A DNA stretch of 6,661 nt from an uncultured Collinsella sp. GTDB lineage: Bacteria > Actinomycetota > Coriobacteriia > Coriobacteriales > Coriobacteriaceae. Each line of letters starts with the position of its first letter. Positions within the stretch are counted from its first letter, which is position 1. Of the stretch, positions 1-6,504 are shown piece by piece. A program made the position numbers and the translations under genes. Location: NCBI GenBank assembly GCA_902494685.1, contig CABUUE010000085.1:1-6661 (forward strand), given 5' to 3'. Below the pieces are notes generated by a model that was not told the DNA's origin, searched no databases, and was given only the letters and a program-made list of their open reading frames with translations.

Positions 1-1308
1 AAGCGTTCTGACTCTCGTCGAGGCGGGGATAAAGCGCCTCAGACTCGTTCCAAGCGCTCGCATAAAGATCGGGTTTCGTCTGCGCGTAAGGCCGTGGACC
101 CCAAGTCTCCCTGTTCGATCATGAAATCTTGCGGTGGGTGCACGGCGCTCAATCGTCCTTATAAGAAGCAGTTGGCAGCCAAGCAGGCCGCCATGGAGGA
201 GCTTTTTGCTACCCTTTGCGAGCGCGAGGGCATTAGCGTCGACCCCATTCGCGGTATGGGCGTCACCCTGGGCGACCCGGGCAAATATCCTGCGCCGCGC
301 GGTTTTCGCCATAAGGCCGCCACTCCCTTTGCCCCCGGCAAAGAAGGCACTGTCCGGTGCGGTTTCTTTGAGCGCGGCACGCACAAGATCGTTGCCGTAC
401 CCGAATGCCCCGTCGAGGCACCGGGCGCCCGTCAGATTCTCAACGGCATCGCACGCGAAGCTGAGCGGCTGCATATTCCCGCCTTTAATGAGGACAAGCA
501 TCTTGGTTTGCTTCGCTATGCCGTCGTCCGCTGCGGTTGGCGTACCGACCAGGTCATGGTTACGCTCGTGACCGCCCAGCGTGACTTACCGCATGCGCAG
601 GAATTCTTTGAGGCCGTCGCCGCACTCGATCCGCGCATCGTCACCGTCGCCCAAAACATCAACGGACGCCCCGGCAACGCCATCCTCGGCGAGGAAACCC
701 GCATCGTGTATGGCGCCAAGTGCATGCGCGACCAGCTACTCGGCTGCGAGTTCGATATCTCCCCCACCGCGTTCTACCAGACCAACCCGCAACAGACCGA
801 GCTGCTCTATCAGCTCGCTATCGACGGCATGGATTTGCACCAGGGCGATGTGCTCATGGATGCCTACTGTGGCAGCGGTACCATCGGTCTTTGCGCAGTT
901 AAAGATGCCCAGAAAAAGGGCATCGGCATTATGCTGCTCGGCGTGGAGCGCAACCCGGCGGGCATTGCCGACGCACGTCGCAATGCCGAGCTCAACGGCC
1001 TCACCCGCAGCGCCTGGTTTATGGCCGACGACGCCACCGATTGCATCCTGGATGCCGCCGATAACAACGAGCGGGTCGATGTCCTTTCCATCGATCCGCC
1101 GCGCGCCGGCTCTACCCCCGAGTTCCTCGAAGCTGCCTGCGCGCTTAAGCCGCGCCGCATCACCTATATCAGCTGCAACCCCGTAACTCAAGAGCGCGAC
1201 CTGCATCAGCTCCTCGACGGAGGCTATTGCCTGCTCAAGATCACGCCCGTCGACATGTTCCCTCACACCGACCACACCGAAACCGTAGCGGTCCTCGAAC
1301 GCCGCTAA
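1..1308 (+). CDS. rlmD: 23S rRNA (uracil-5-)-methyltransferase, RlmD/RumA family, 5' end outside the window
   Basis: This SAM-dependent enzyme methylates C5 of a uridine in 23S rRNA (U1939 in E. coli RlmD) in the cytoplasm. Residues are numbered from the GTG at 94. The four Fe-S cysteines are C7, C13, C16 (C-x5-C-GG-C) and C105. The SAM motif DAYCGSGTIGL spans 256-266, FYQTN holds Q229, motif IV DPPRAG starts at D334, the SCNP nucleophile is C361, and the general base is E396 in HTDHTET. The ending is intact (TAA). The frame is open back to base 1: 31 codons before the GTG have no stop, 12 of them encode Lys or Arg, and no convincing Shine-Dalgarno precedes the GTG, so the true start is probably left of the window. 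No TRAM domain is visible in the part seen. It converges with the PHP gene on a shared hairpin. The family is certain; the target could be U1939, U747 or both, as in RlmCD of Gram-positives. Confidence 0.9.
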   Translation, partial: KRSDSRRGGDKAPQTRSKRSHKDRVSSARKAVDPKSPCSIMKSCGGCTALNRPYKKQLAAKQAAMEELFATLCEREGISVDPIRGMGVTLGDPGKYPAPRGFRHKAATPFAPGKEGTVRCGFFERGTHKIVAVPECPVEAPGARQILNGIAREAERLHIPAFNEDKHLGLLRYAVVRCGWRTDQVMVTLVTAQRDLPHAQEFFEAVAALDPRIVTVAQNINGRPGNAILGEETRIVYGAKCMRDQLLGCEFDISPTAFYQTNPQQTELLYQLAIDGMDLHQGDVLMDAYCGSGTIGLCAVKDAQKKGIGIMLLGVERNPAGIADARRNAELNGLTRSAWFMADDATDCILDAADNNERVDVLSIDPPRAGSTPEFLEAACALKPRRITYISCNPVTQERDLHQLLDGGYCLLKITPVDMFPHTDHTETVAVLERR

Positions 1309-1336
1309 CCGACCTCAGTAGATTTTTGGGACAAGA

Positions 1337-1366
1337 AAGGGGGCGACCCGCCTGGGCCGCCCCCTT
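1337..1366. terminator. Bidirectional Rho-independent-like terminator between convergent genes
   Basis: A perfect 9-bp stem (1337-1345 with 1358-1366, AAGGGGGCG/CGCCCCCTT) continues, after one A-C mismatch, into CCC/GGG closing a GCCT loop. It lies 28 bp after the methyltransferase stop and 20 bp after the PHP gene stop on the other strand, so it can serve both. The U-tracts are short: TTCGCTTGGTTT on the + strand and TTTCTTGT on the - strand. Confidence 0.75.
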
Positions 1367-1386
1367 CGCTTGGTTTATAAACTCCG

Positions 1387-2208
1387 CTACATCCCATTGC
1401 GCAGATCGCACACGCCGGCTGCCGCCATCTCGCGCAGCAGCGTCTCGCGGTCGCGCGTCACGATCAAATCTAGCGGGAAGTGAATCTCGTCGAGCATCTT
1501 GCGCGCGTGATCGAGCTTGCCAATGGCCATGCCAATGTGGGCATCGGTTGACACGCCAATGCCCACGCCCAGCTCGGCGCAGCGCTCGGCGATCTTGCGG
1601 CATACGGCCCAATGCTCAGTGTCGACACCGTGTTCAAGACTATGGTTGTTGATCTCGATAATCTTGTGCTTGGCCTTAGCTGCCAACAGCACCTCGTCGA
1701 TATCGAACGGCACGCCCGAACGCCCCGTGTGACCCAGCATGAACACCTTGGGGTACTCCAGGGCATTGATATACATCTCGGTCGTCTGGGCCAGCGTCGC
1801 GCCTTCAGCAATCTGCGGATTATGCACGCTCGCAACCAAATAATCCAAATTTCGCGTAACCAAATCGAACAGCGAATGCTGACGGCTGTACGAATCACCG
1901 GCAATATCGAGCGTGACAGGAGTGTCCTCGCCAAACAGGCTTCCGTCCAGCGAAACGATATCGGCCTCGGCACCACGCAGCACCAGCACGCCGCTCCAAA
2001 TGCGCGGCCAGATATCCTGGTTGATAAAGAATTGGTAACTGCGCAGGTCATTGGGGCAAGCCGTAACCATAGAGCTCAGATGGTCGGCAGATCCGAGCAC
2101 CTGCAGGCCACGCTCTGCCGCCCAGTACACATTCTCCTCAATGGTCGAATATGCATGCGCAGAGAATATCGTATGGGTATGAATGTCACAAGAAAGCAGG
2201 TAGGGCAT
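1387..2208 (-). CDS. PHP-domain metal-dependent phosphoesterase, YcdX type
   Basis: A 273-residue cytoplasmic protein with a complete PHP (polymerase and histidinol phosphatase) domain, a trinuclear-metal phosphoesterase fold. All nine metal ligands expected for YcdX-type phosphatases can be placed: H10 and H12 (DIHTH), H18 (AHAYST), H43 (ADHLS), E81 (GAEADI), H129 (SVHNP), H160 (LGHTG), D222 and H224 (STDAH). The spacing of the first four equals that recalled for E. coli YcdX (H7, H9, H15, H40), as does D-x-H near the end. The protein is about 28 residues longer than YcdX, mainly in an insertion between E81 and H129. The ATG is well supported by AAGGAG five bases upstream (2214-2219). There is no signal peptide or membrane segment. 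The substrate is unknown: family members hydrolyse histidinol phosphate, nucleotides or other phosphomonoesters, and no his genes are nearby. It is probably transcribed from its own promoter. Confidence 0.88.
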   Translation of the reverse strand: MPYLLSCDIHTHTIFSAHAYSTIEENVYWAAERGLQVLGSADHLSSMVTACPNDLRSYQFFINQDIWPRIWSGVLVLRGAEADIVSLDGSLFGEDTPVTLDIAGDSYSRQHSLFDLVTRNLDYLVASVHNPQIAEGATLAQTTEMYINALEYPKVFMLGHTGRSGVPFDIDEVLLAAKAKHKIIEINNHSLEHGVDTEHWAVCRKIAERCAELGVGIGVSTDAHIGMAIGKLDHARKMLDEIHFPLDLIVTRDRETLLREMAAAGVCDLRNGM

Positions 2209-2245
2209 CAGGTCTCCTTATCTGGCACGGCCGTCGCTTATATTC

Positions 2246-2275
2246 ATTGTACGCATAGCCTTCGATAGTCGTAAA
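2246..2275 (-). promoter_or_regulatory. Candidate promoter of the PHP gene
   Basis: On the - strand, TTTACG (2275-2270) and TACAAT (2251-2246) are separated by 18 bp. The -10 box ends 37 bases before the ATG at 2208, leaving a leader of about 30 nt with the AAGGAG ribosome site. The -10 core lies in GCGTACAAT, which recurs upstream of the aminotransferase. This is inferred by eye; the -35 match is only moderate. Confidence 0.4.
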
Positions 2276-2308
2276 ACCACTCCATCCCAAAGACACAACG
2301 TCCATGAC

Positions 2309-2339
2309 AACGGGGTCCGGCTTAACACCAAACCCCGTT
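2309..2339 (-). terminator. Hairpin downstream of the aminotransferase, possible weak terminator
   Basis: An 8-bp perfect stem (AACGGGGT 2309-2316 with ACCCCGTT 2332-2339) encloses a 15-nt loop, 34 bases after the aminotransferase stop. On the - strand the stem is followed by GTCATGG rather than a run of T, so termination would be weak. The position between two genes on one strand suits a terminator or an mRNA-stabilising hairpin. Confidence 0.4.
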
Positions 2340-2373
2340 TCACGTAAAACATTGTAGGCAGATCGCTTTGCTT

Positions 2374-3558
2374 TTAACGATACTCGTCCGCCAACTGTTT
2401 CCAAGCGGGTAGCGAATTGACAATCGTTTCGTAACTCACGCAATAGCCCAGGCGGAACCAACCCGGCATACCAAAGCTGTCCGAGGGAACCGCAAGCAAC
2501 TCATACTTCTTTGCGCGCTCGCAAAACGCATTCGCATCGGGCTCCAACGCTTTCACCCATAGGTAGAACGCGCCATCCGGCTCAACATAGGTGTAGCCAT
2601 ACTCCGCTAGTGCGTCGGTAAGCGCGGTGCGGTTGCGTGCATAGGCCTCAACGTCACTCGGCTCATCGATGCAGTCGATAATTACGCGCTGGAAGAGTGC
2701 CGGTGCGCATACAAAACCCAGCGTACGGGCAGCACCCGCAACAGCCGGCATCAGACGGGCGGCCTGCGGATTGGTGTTGGGAACCAAGATCCACCCCACG
2801 CGCTCACCCGGCAGCGACAGCGACTTGGAATACGAGTAGCACACGATGGTGTGCTCGTAAATCGAGGGCACCCAAGGCACCTCGGCACCGTACACGATTT
2901 CGCGGTACGGCTCATCCGAGATGAGCATAATCGGATTCTCGGGATCGCGCTGAGCGTTGGCCTCGCGCAGAACATTGGCCAGTCGCGTCAGCGTGTCGCG
3001 TGTATATACGGCACCAGTCGGATTGTTGGGCGAGTCGATGATGACGGCAGTCGTCTTATCGGTAATCGCCTTGAGCACGTTGTCCACGCTCAGCTGGAAC
3101 GTATCTTCATCGGCGAGCGCCTCAACACACGTACAGCCGGCCTTCTCAATCCAAACGCGATACTCCGGAAAGTACGGGGCGATAACAATAACCTCGTCGC
3201 CCGGGTTCGTAACGGCGTTGAGCGTGCAGGTGAGCGAAGCCGCGGCACCCACCGTCATAAAGACGTCTTTGCCCTCATAGCTCGTGCCAAAGCGGCGGTT
3301 GAGCGATTCGGCCACAGCGGCACGACATTGCGGCAGGCCCGGTGCGGGCGTGTAGCCGTGCAGCTGGTCGCTCGGCAGCTCCAGGGCCTTCTTAATCGAC
3401 TCAGCCACGGCAGCGGGCGCTGGAACGCTCGGATTGCCCAGCGAAAAATCGAATACGTTTTCCGCACCGATCTGCGCCTTGCGCTCAAGGCCATAGCTAA
3501 AAATCTCACGGATGATGGAGCTTTCCGCACCGCGAGCATACATAGTTTCGTTGATCAT
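2374..3558 (-). CDS. PLP-dependent aminotransferase, class I/II (fold type I)
   Basis: A 394-residue cytoplasmic enzyme that moves an amino group between an amino acid and a 2-oxo acid using pyridoxal phosphate. Visible landmarks: substrate-side GNPSVPAP at 41-48, YTPAPGLP at 69-76, cofactor-site GAAAS at 104-108, SPNNPTG at 176-182, D215 and Y218 in SDEPY (PLP ring contacts), the Schiff-base lysine K245 in SYSKS, R253 in GERVGW, and R369 in WFRLGYC, which should bind the substrate carboxylate. Length is normal for the family. The ATG at 3558 was chosen because AAAGGGG lies five bases upstream and family similarity begins at MINETMYARG. A longer frame starts at 3657, but its extra 33 residues are translated from an inverted repeat and the promoter region. 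The amino-acid specificity cannot be read from the sequence; aspartate aminotransferase is the usual automatic label for this subgroup. The neighbours do not indicate a pathway. Confidence 0.9.
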   Translation of the reverse strand: MINETMYARGAESSIIREIFSYGLERKAQIGAENVFDFSLGNPSVPAPAAVAESIKKALELPSDQLHGYTPAPGLPQCRAAVAESLNRRFGTSYEGKDVFMTVGAAASLTCTLNAVTNPGDEVIVIAPYFPEYRVWIEKAGCTCVEALADEDTFQLSVDNVLKAITDKTTAVIIDSPNNPTGAVYTRDTLTRLANVLREANAQRDPENPIMLISDEPYREIVYGAEVPWVPSIYEHTIVCYSYSKSLSLPGERVGWILVPNTNPQAARLMPAVAGAARTLGFVCAPALFQRVIIDCIDEPSDVEAYARNRTALTDALAEYGYTYVEPDGAFYLWVKALEPDANAFCERAKKYELLAVPSDSFGMPGWFRLGYCVSYETIVNSLPAWKQLADEYR

Positions 3559-3563
3559 CTGTT

Positions 3564-3569
3564 CCCCTT
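3564..3569 (-). promoter_or_regulatory. Shine-Dalgarno that fixes the aminotransferase start
   Basis: The - strand reads AAGGGG at 3569-3564, then five bases (AACAG), then ATG at 3558. The same five-base spacing is found before the PHP gene (AAGGAG) and before hpt (AAAGGG). This supports the start at 3558 over the upstream ATG at 3657, which lies inside the inverted repeat. Confidence 0.8.
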
Positions 3570-3582
3570 TCGCATAGGCGCT

Positions 3583-3588
3583 ATTGTA
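3583..3588 (-). promoter_or_regulatory. Candidate -10 box of the aminotransferase promoter
   Basis: TACAAT on the - strand (3588-3583), inside GCGTACAAT, ends 24 bases before the ATG at 3558, giving a leader of roughly 18 nt. No good -35 hexamer is present at 16-18 bp spacing (the sequence there is about CGGCAC), so this is either a weak or an activator-dependent promoter, or the match is fortuitous. It lies just downstream of the inverted repeat at 3618-3679. Confidence 0.35.
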
Positions 3589-3617
3589 CGCTTTAGCCGA
3601 GCAAAGTGCCGCAGCAA

Positions 3618-3679
3618 TGTTGATTGGGGACAGACTTAAATGCGTGAAAACGCTCATTTAAGTCTGTCCCCAATCAACA
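3618..3679. repeat. Perfect 25-bp inverted repeat (62-bp palindromic element, REP/MITE-like)
   Basis: Bases 3618-3642 pair with 3655-3679 without a mismatch; each arm contains TTGATTGGGGACAGACTT on its outer side. The 12-base centre can add three more pairs (CGT/ACG) closing a GAAA loop, with a two-base bulge. It lies between the ftsH terminator and the aminotransferase promoter, outside any gene. A stem this long and exact is unlike an ordinary terminator and there is no U-tract. No target-site duplication is evident at its edges. The likeliest explanation is a dispersed palindromic element mobilised by a REP-associated or IS200-type transposase encoded elsewhere, but copy number cannot be judged from one window. 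Confidence 0.8.
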
Positions 3680-3704
3680 GACGGCCCCATCTCGCTCAAA
3701 AGAA

Positions 3705-3736
3705 AAAGCCTCCGCAGGTTTCCCCGCGGAGGCTTT
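3705..3736 (-). terminator. Rho-independent terminator of ftsH
   Basis: On the - strand an 11-bp perfect stem (AAAGCCTCCGC 3736-3726 with GCGGAGGCTTT 3715-3705) and a 10-base loop are followed by TTCTTTT. It begins 11 bases after the ftsH stop codon. This is a textbook intrinsic terminator and ends the tilS-hpt-ftsH direction of transcription before the inverted repeat. Confidence 0.92.
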
Positions 3737-3747
3737 CGCCACAAAGA

Positions 3748-5889
3748 CTATTTGTCGGCGTCGGTGTCGGCATCGGCATCGACGACGGCATGGTCATCGT
3801 CAGCATCATCGGATGCGGCTTCGGCATCCTCCTGCATGGCCGCCTGCGCAAAAGCCGCGGCATCGGCCGCCAGCTCCTCCTCGCTCATGCGAGGCGCGCG
3901 CTTCTTGGTCGGCATGCCGGCCGCCTTGGCGTTGCGCTCCTCCTTGGCCGCCAGGATATCGCCCTCGCGCTCAAGGTAGGCATCCCACTCGTTGTCGAGC
4001 AGGGCGTTCACGGCGTCGCCTTCGACGGTCTCGCGCTCAAGCAGCACCTTCGCCATCAGATCGAGCTGATCGCGACGGGCGTCCAGGATCTCGACCGCAC
4101 GACGATGGGCCTCACGCATAATGCGCTGAACCTCGATATCGATGCGGCGCGCCGTCTCCTCGGAGTAATCCTGGTGATCGGCGTAATCGCGACCAAGGAA
4201 CACCTGATGTTGCGCCTCGCCAAACACTTGCGTGCCCAGCTCCTCGCTCATGCCCAGGCGCGTGACCATCTCGCGCGCCATCTTGGTTGCGCGCTCCAGA
4301 TCGTTGCTCGCACCCGACGTAATGTCATCGCACATGAGCTCCTCGGCAACGCGACCGCCCAAGAACACGGCGAGCTCGTCGAGCATCTCGTTCTTAGTCT
4401 TGAGGAAGTGGTCCTCCTGCGGAAGCTGCAGCGTGTAGCCCAGAGCCTGACCGCGGCTGACGATCGAGAGCTTGTGGACCGGATCGGAGTGCTCCAGGAT
4501 GTGGCCCACCAGGGCGTGACCGCTCTCGTGGTAGGCAATCGTGGTGCGCTCGGCCTCGGTCATCACGCGACCCTTGCGCTGCGGTCCGGCAATCACGCGC
4601 TCCATCGATTCCTCGACCTCGTCCATCGAGATCACGGAACGATGACGGCGAGCGGCCAGCAACGCAGACTCGTTGAGCAGGTTCGCCAAATCGGCACCAG
4701 TAAAGCCAACGGTCATCTGGGCGAGCTTCTCAAACTTAACGTCCTCGTCCATCGGCTTGTTCTCGGCATGCACGCGCAAGATCTGCTCGCGGCCCTTCAC
4801 ATCCGGACGGTCGACCGTAACCTGACGGTCAAAACGGCCGGGACGCAGCAATGCCGGATCCAGGATGTCAGGACGGTTGGTCGCAGCGATCAGGATGACC
4901 GACTCGCTTTCCTCAAAGCCGTCCATCTCGACCAGCAGCTGGTTGAGCGTCTGCTCGCGCTCGTCGTGACCGCCGCCCAAGCCAGCTCCGCGCTGACGTC
5001 CCACGGCATCGATCTCATCGATGAAGATGATCGACGGGGCCTGGGACTTGGCCTCCTTAAAGAGGTCACGCACACGGCTGGCGCCGACACCTACGAACAT
5101 CTCGACAAAGTCGGAACCCGAGATGCTAAAGAACGGCACGCCCGCCTCGCCGGCAACAGCCTTGGCCAGCAGCGTTTTACCGGTGCCCGGAGGGCCAACC
5201 AGCAACACGCCACGCGGGATCTTGGCGCCCAGCTTGCGATAGCGATCCGGATCGCTCAAAAAGTCACGGATCTCCTCGAGCTCCTCGACTGCCTCGTCCA
5301 CGCCGGCAACGTCTTCAAACTTGACCTTGGGGCGTGTGGCCTCGTTGGTCTTGGCGTTGGTCTTGCCAAACTGCATGTTCCTGTTGTTGGCGCCCATCAT
5401 CTGGCGCATAAAGTAGAACATGATGGCGATAAGGGCGATCGTCGGAAGCACACTCATCGCCAAGTCGCCCCAAAAATCGGGATCGTTGGTGTTGACGATG
5501 TACTTGGTATCGGGGTGCTCCGCCATGAGCTCGGCAAGCGAATCGGAGCCGACATAGGTCGAAGAGAAGCTCTTGAGCTCGCTCGTATCGCCCTTGTCCT
5601 TCTTCGTCTTCCAGTAATGACCCGTCACGCTTCCGTCTTGAACCGTATAGGTCAGATCTTCGACGCGATCCTGCTTGATGGCGCTCACCATCTCGCTCGT
5701 CGCGAGCTTAACGGTATTGCTGGAATTGGCAAAGCCGGAGCCCATGTTAAAGAAGGCGTAGCCCAGAAGCGCGCAAGCCAAAATAAAATACAGCCAGCCC
5801 GTACGCGTGGGCTTCTTGCCTCCGGGCATCCCCGGGATCTTTGGGTCCCGGGGAGTCTGGGAATTGTTATCGTTACGGTCGTCGGGCAT
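3748..5889 (-). CDS. ftsH: ATP-dependent zinc metalloprotease FtsH
   Basis: A 713-residue membrane-anchored AAA+ protease that unfolds and degrades membrane and some soluble proteins; the family works as a hexamer. Domains in order: a polar cytoplasmic N-terminus (1-30), TM1 at about 31-53, an extracytoplasmic domain (54-140), TM2 at about 143-163, the AAA+ module with Walker A GPPGTGKT (232-239), pore loop FVG (265-267), Walker B IIFIDEID (287-294) and the second region of homology near 338-355 (GRFDR), then the M41 protease with zinc motif HESGH (454-458) and third ligand D530 in SGASND. All key residues are present. It is longer than E. coli FtsH (about 644) because of a C-terminal extension ending in an Asp/Ala-rich tail (688-713, 12 of 26 residues acidic). 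The ATG is one base after the hpt stop; the nearest Shine-Dalgarno, GGAGG (5902-5906), lies inside hpt with a long 12-base gap, so coupled translation is likely. Confidence 0.97.
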   Translation of the reverse strand: MPDDRNDNNSQTPRDPKIPGMPGGKKPTRTGWLYFILACALLGYAFFNMGSGFANSSNTVKLATSEMVSAIKQDRVEDLTYTVQDGSVTGHYWKTKKDKGDTSELKSFSSTYVGSDSLAELMAEHPDTKYIVNTNDPDFWGDLAMSVLPTIALIAIMFYFMRQMMGANNRNMQFGKTNAKTNEATRPKVKFEDVAGVDEAVEELEEIRDFLSDPDRYRKLGAKIPRGVLLVGPPGTGKTLLAKAVAGEAGVPFFSISGSDFVEMFVGVGASRVRDLFKEAKSQAPSIIFIDEIDAVGRQRGAGLGGGHDEREQTLNQLLVEMDGFEESESVILIAATNRPDILDPALLRPGRFDRQVTVDRPDVKGREQILRVHAENKPMDEDVKFEKLAQMTVGFTGADLANLLNESALLAARRHRSVISMDEVEESMERVIAGPQRKGRVMTEAERTTIAYHESGHALVGHILEHSDPVHKLSIVSRGQALGYTLQLPQEDHFLKTKNEMLDELAVFLGGRVAEELMCDDITSGASNDLERATKMAREMVTRLGMSEELGTQVFGEAQHQVFLGRDYADHQDYSEETARRIDIEVQRIMREAHRRAVEILDARRDQLDLMAKVLLERETVEGDAVNALLDNEWDAYLEREGDILAAKEERNAKAAGMPTKKRAPRMSEEELAADAAAFAQAAMQEDAEAASDDADDDHAVVDADADTDADK
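3754..3789. repeat. Degenerate hexamer repeat encoding the Asp-Ala tail of FtsH
   Basis: Six consecutive hexamers of the form RTCGGY or close variants (GTCGGC, GTCGGT, GTCGGC, ATCGGC, ATCGAC, GACGGC) lie on the + strand. On the coding strand they read as Asp codons alternating mainly with Ala, at the extreme C-terminus of FtsH. Such a tract is prone to slippage in six-base steps, which would change tail length without shifting frame. Confidence 0.55.
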
Positions 5890-5890
5890 C

Positions 5891-6439
5891 TTACGAATAA
5901 ACCTCCGGTTTCAAAATGCCCAGATACGGAAGGTTGCGATAGCGCTCGGCATAGTCGAGGCCGTAGCCCACCACAAAGGCATCGGGGCAATGGGTTCCAA
6001 CATACTTGGGCGTGATGGCCGAGGTGCGGTCCTCAACGTCCTTCCACAGGAAGGCGGCGACCTCCAGAGAAGCGGGCTTGCGGCTCTCGAGGTTCTTCAT
6101 CAGATACTTGAGCGTCAGGCCCGAATCCAGAATGTCCTCGACGATCAGCACGTCGCGACCGCGGATGTCGATATCCAGGTCCTTAATGATACGCACGATA
6201 CCCGAGGACTTCACACCGTCGCCATAGCTCGAAACAGCCATGAAATCGATGTTGGTCGGCAGCTCGATCTTACGCATCAGGTCGCCCATAAAGACCACGG
6301 CGCCGCGCAGGACCGCAATCAGCACCAGATCCTTACCCGCGTAGTCGCGAGTAATCTGCTCGCCTAGGCGAGAGACGATACCGTCGATATCCTCCTGCGT
6401 GAACAGAACCTTCTCGATATCCGGATGTTGAGAAGCCAT
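5891..6439 (-). CDS. hpt: Hypoxanthine phosphoribosyltransferase
   Basis: A 182-residue cytoplasmic purine-salvage enzyme: hypoxanthine (and often guanine) plus PRPP gives IMP (or GMP) and pyrophosphate. The PRPP loop VLIVEDILDSGLTL lies at 97-110 with acidic E101, D102 and D105. Also visible are LRGA (44-47, pyrophosphate loop), SSYG (70-73, mobile loop), K133 at the place of the purine-O6 lysine (human K165), and FVVGYGLDY (155-163), where F155 would stack on the base and D162 matches human D193. The length is normal for bacterial Hpt. The ATG has AAAGGG five bases upstream (6445-6450). It follows tilS and precedes ftsH by a single base, the classic Gram-positive tilS-hpt-ftsH order. A promoter candidate lies in the upstream gap. 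The preference between guanine and hypoxanthine cannot be decided here. Confidence 0.95.
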   Translation of the reverse strand: MASQHPDIEKVLFTQEDIDGIVSRLGEQITRDYAGKDLVLIAVLRGAVVFMGDLMRKIELPTNIDFMAVSSYGDGVKSSGIVRIIKDLDIDIRGRDVLIVEDILDSGLTLKYLMKNLESRKPASLEVAAFLWKDVEDRTSAITPKYVGTHCPDAFVVGYGLDYAERYRNLPYLGILKPEVYS

Positions 6440-6495
6440 GACAACCCTTTCTTGTGCTTATCGCCCACACACCGCCGTATGGACGCGAACTACAC

Positions 6496-6504
6496 ATTCT
6501 AGCA
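6496..6504 (-). promoter_or_regulatory. Candidate extended -10 promoter of hpt-ftsH
   Basis: The - strand carries TGCTAGAAT: a -10 hexamer TAGAAT (6501-6496) preceded by TGn, the extended -10 signature. A -35 at 17-bp spacing would be GGTAAA, a poor match, which an extended -10 can compensate for. The box ends 56 bases before the hpt ATG, leaving a leader of about 50 nt. Inferred by eye. Confidence 0.45.

Noticed and set aside
581..1186. A 201-codon + strand frame inside the methyltransferase
   Set aside because: Its composition is Ser/Pro/Ala-rich, as expected for a shifted frame of GC-rich coding DNA; the methyltransferase frame carries all catalytic motifs.
2186..2461. A 91-codon - strand frame bridging the aminotransferase end, the gap and the start of the PHP gene
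   Set aside because: It overlaps both genes out of frame, contains the hairpin and the PHP promoter candidate, has no convincing ribosome site and shows no recognisable family.
2374..3558. Aminotransferase and PHP phosphatase as parts of a histidine pathway (HisC plus HisK-like)
   Set aside because: The two genes are separated by 165 bp with a hairpin and a promoter candidate, the aminotransferase does not show clear HisC character, and no other his gene is present. Adjacency alone is not enough.
2851..3639. A 262-codon + strand frame antisense to the aminotransferase
   Set aside because: The opposite strand holds the full PLP-enzyme motif set; this frame has no domain and ends in the inverted repeat.
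3618..3679. The inverted repeat as a Rho-independent terminator or a CRISPR unit
   Set aside because: Neither side has a U-tract, a full terminator already stands at 3705-3736, and there is only one copy here with no spacer-repeat pattern.
3640..6015. A 791-codon open frame on the + strand, antisense to ftsH and running into hpt
   Set aside because: It is a shadow of strong codon bias in ftsH. The product shows no recognisable domain, its start lies inside the inverted repeat, and it crosses the ftsH terminator and the hpt-ftsH junction antisense. ftsH and hpt on the other strand have every expected motif.
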